From: a bacterium
GTDB lineage: Bacteria > Bacillota > Clostridia > Oscillospirales > Oscillospiraceae
NCBI GenBank assembly: GCA_004562395.1
Contig: SFQY01000039.1
Coordinates: 1-16,370 of the forward strand
DNA length: 16,370 bases
Reading direction: 5' to 3'
Positions 15,987 to 16,370 of this stretch are shown in pieces. The notes under the pieces are model-generated. The model was given only the letters and a program-made list of their open reading frames with translations, was not told the DNA's origin and did no database searches. Every line of letters starts with the position of its first letter. Position 1 is the first letter of the stretch. Made by a program: the position numbers and the translations under genes.

Positions 15987-16370
15987 CGCAGCTGCCTGAT
16001 AAATTGGTGTTTGTAAGGATGAGTGCCGCACCATACCTTCCCCCGGGATGCGAATCAATAGTTGAAACGCCGAAATCACGCTGTCATTCCGAGCCAGTGC
16101 GCACACTGGCGTGGGAATCCCCCGGTTTGGAGGGGAAACGTAACGATAAGCACCCGGAAGGACGCGGAGATTGCCACACCAGTCTGCGGACTGGTTCGCA
16201 ATGACACCATTTTCTCAACTTCTTACCACATTTTCTAGCGTTTTAAGCCTTTTTCAACTATTGATTCGCATCCGGGGGGAAGGGGGACCGCGAAGCGGTG
16301 GATGAGGAATGGCGACACCTTACCATTCGCAATGCAGTTAATTTAAACGGTACAACCTTTTCCGATGTAC
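15987..16370. repeat. Palindromic element B (same family as A), interrupted and cut by the window end
   Basis: The left end CAGCTGCCTGATAAATTGG.. (from 15989) matches the inverted right end of element A (24 of 25 bases over 15989-16013). CCTTCCCCC is reached at 16036-16044. After the inserted element, 16274-16317 matches 44 consecutive bases of element A (3216-3259, inverted), including GGACCGCGAAGCGGT and GGATGAGGAATGG. The other end lies beyond the window. Confidence 0.8.
16047..16272. mobile_element. Inverted-repeat element inserted inside element B
   Basis: Perfect terminal inverted repeats start GATGCGAATCAATAGTTG at 16047 and end with the complement at 16272 (21 bases each side). Possible 3-base target duplications CGG lie at 16044-16046 and 16273-16275. 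Inside are a second pair of inverted arms, 16082-16122 and 16166-16206, of the TGTCATTSCGARCCAGT type. There is no transposase, so it would have to be moved in trans (MITE-like). Removing it with one CGG restores the C5G6 tract seen in element A. Confidence 0.75.

Overview
The window looks like a chromosomal segment of a GC-rich gut Clostridia member, most likely Oscillospiraceae or a relative. The reasons are Gram-positive-type Shine-Dalgarno sites (AAGGAGG), a tryptophan T-box leader, a LexA repressor of Firmicutes type, the ymfF-ymfH peptidase pair, and several GC-rich palindromic intergenic repeats. This assignment is inference from gene content; no rRNA or taxonomic marker was compared.

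Layout. 1-133: the 3' end of one tRNA abutting a complete tRNA-Glu(UUC) and its terminator. 212-1453: a ferritin-like gene (-) divergent from lexA (+). 1553-5114: a Trp T-box riboswitch, a possible 24-codon leader ORF, and a tryptophan-type ABC importer trpX-trpY-trpZ, ending at a strong terminator; a 0.25-kb palindromic element lies between trpX and trpY. 5131-5402: a second palindromic element. 5496-8925 (-): ymfF-ymfH-lgt, three genes joined by ATGA overlaps. 8926-9425: a third nested palindromic element plus divergent promoters. 9426-11442: prmA and a membrane-anchored DUF4015 putative glycoside hydrolase. 11570-12542: a lower-GC islet with a dinJ-yafQ type II toxin-antitoxin pair and a small DUF3784 membrane protein, closed by a bidirectional terminator. 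12772-15803 (-): lepA followed by hemW, where lepA carries an internal deletion plus frameshift. 15987-16370: a palindromic element of the same family as the trpX/trpY one, with a second inverted-repeat element inserted inside it.

How the parts work together. Uncharged tRNA-Trp is expected to relieve T-box termination and switch on the importer. lexA is the SOS repressor. lgt attaches diacylglycerol to lipoproteins such as the TrpX-type binding protein encoded here. prmA and lepA-hemW belong to the gene set that in many Firmicutes surrounds hrcA-grpE-dnaK-dnaJ; here those chaperone genes are absent and the two parts lie on opposite strands.

The most notable observations are the broken lepA, the nested inverted-repeat elements (one with a reconstructable empty site elsewhere in the window), and the short ORF between the T-box terminator and trpX. 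I found no CRISPR array, prophage or clearly new multi-gene defence system.
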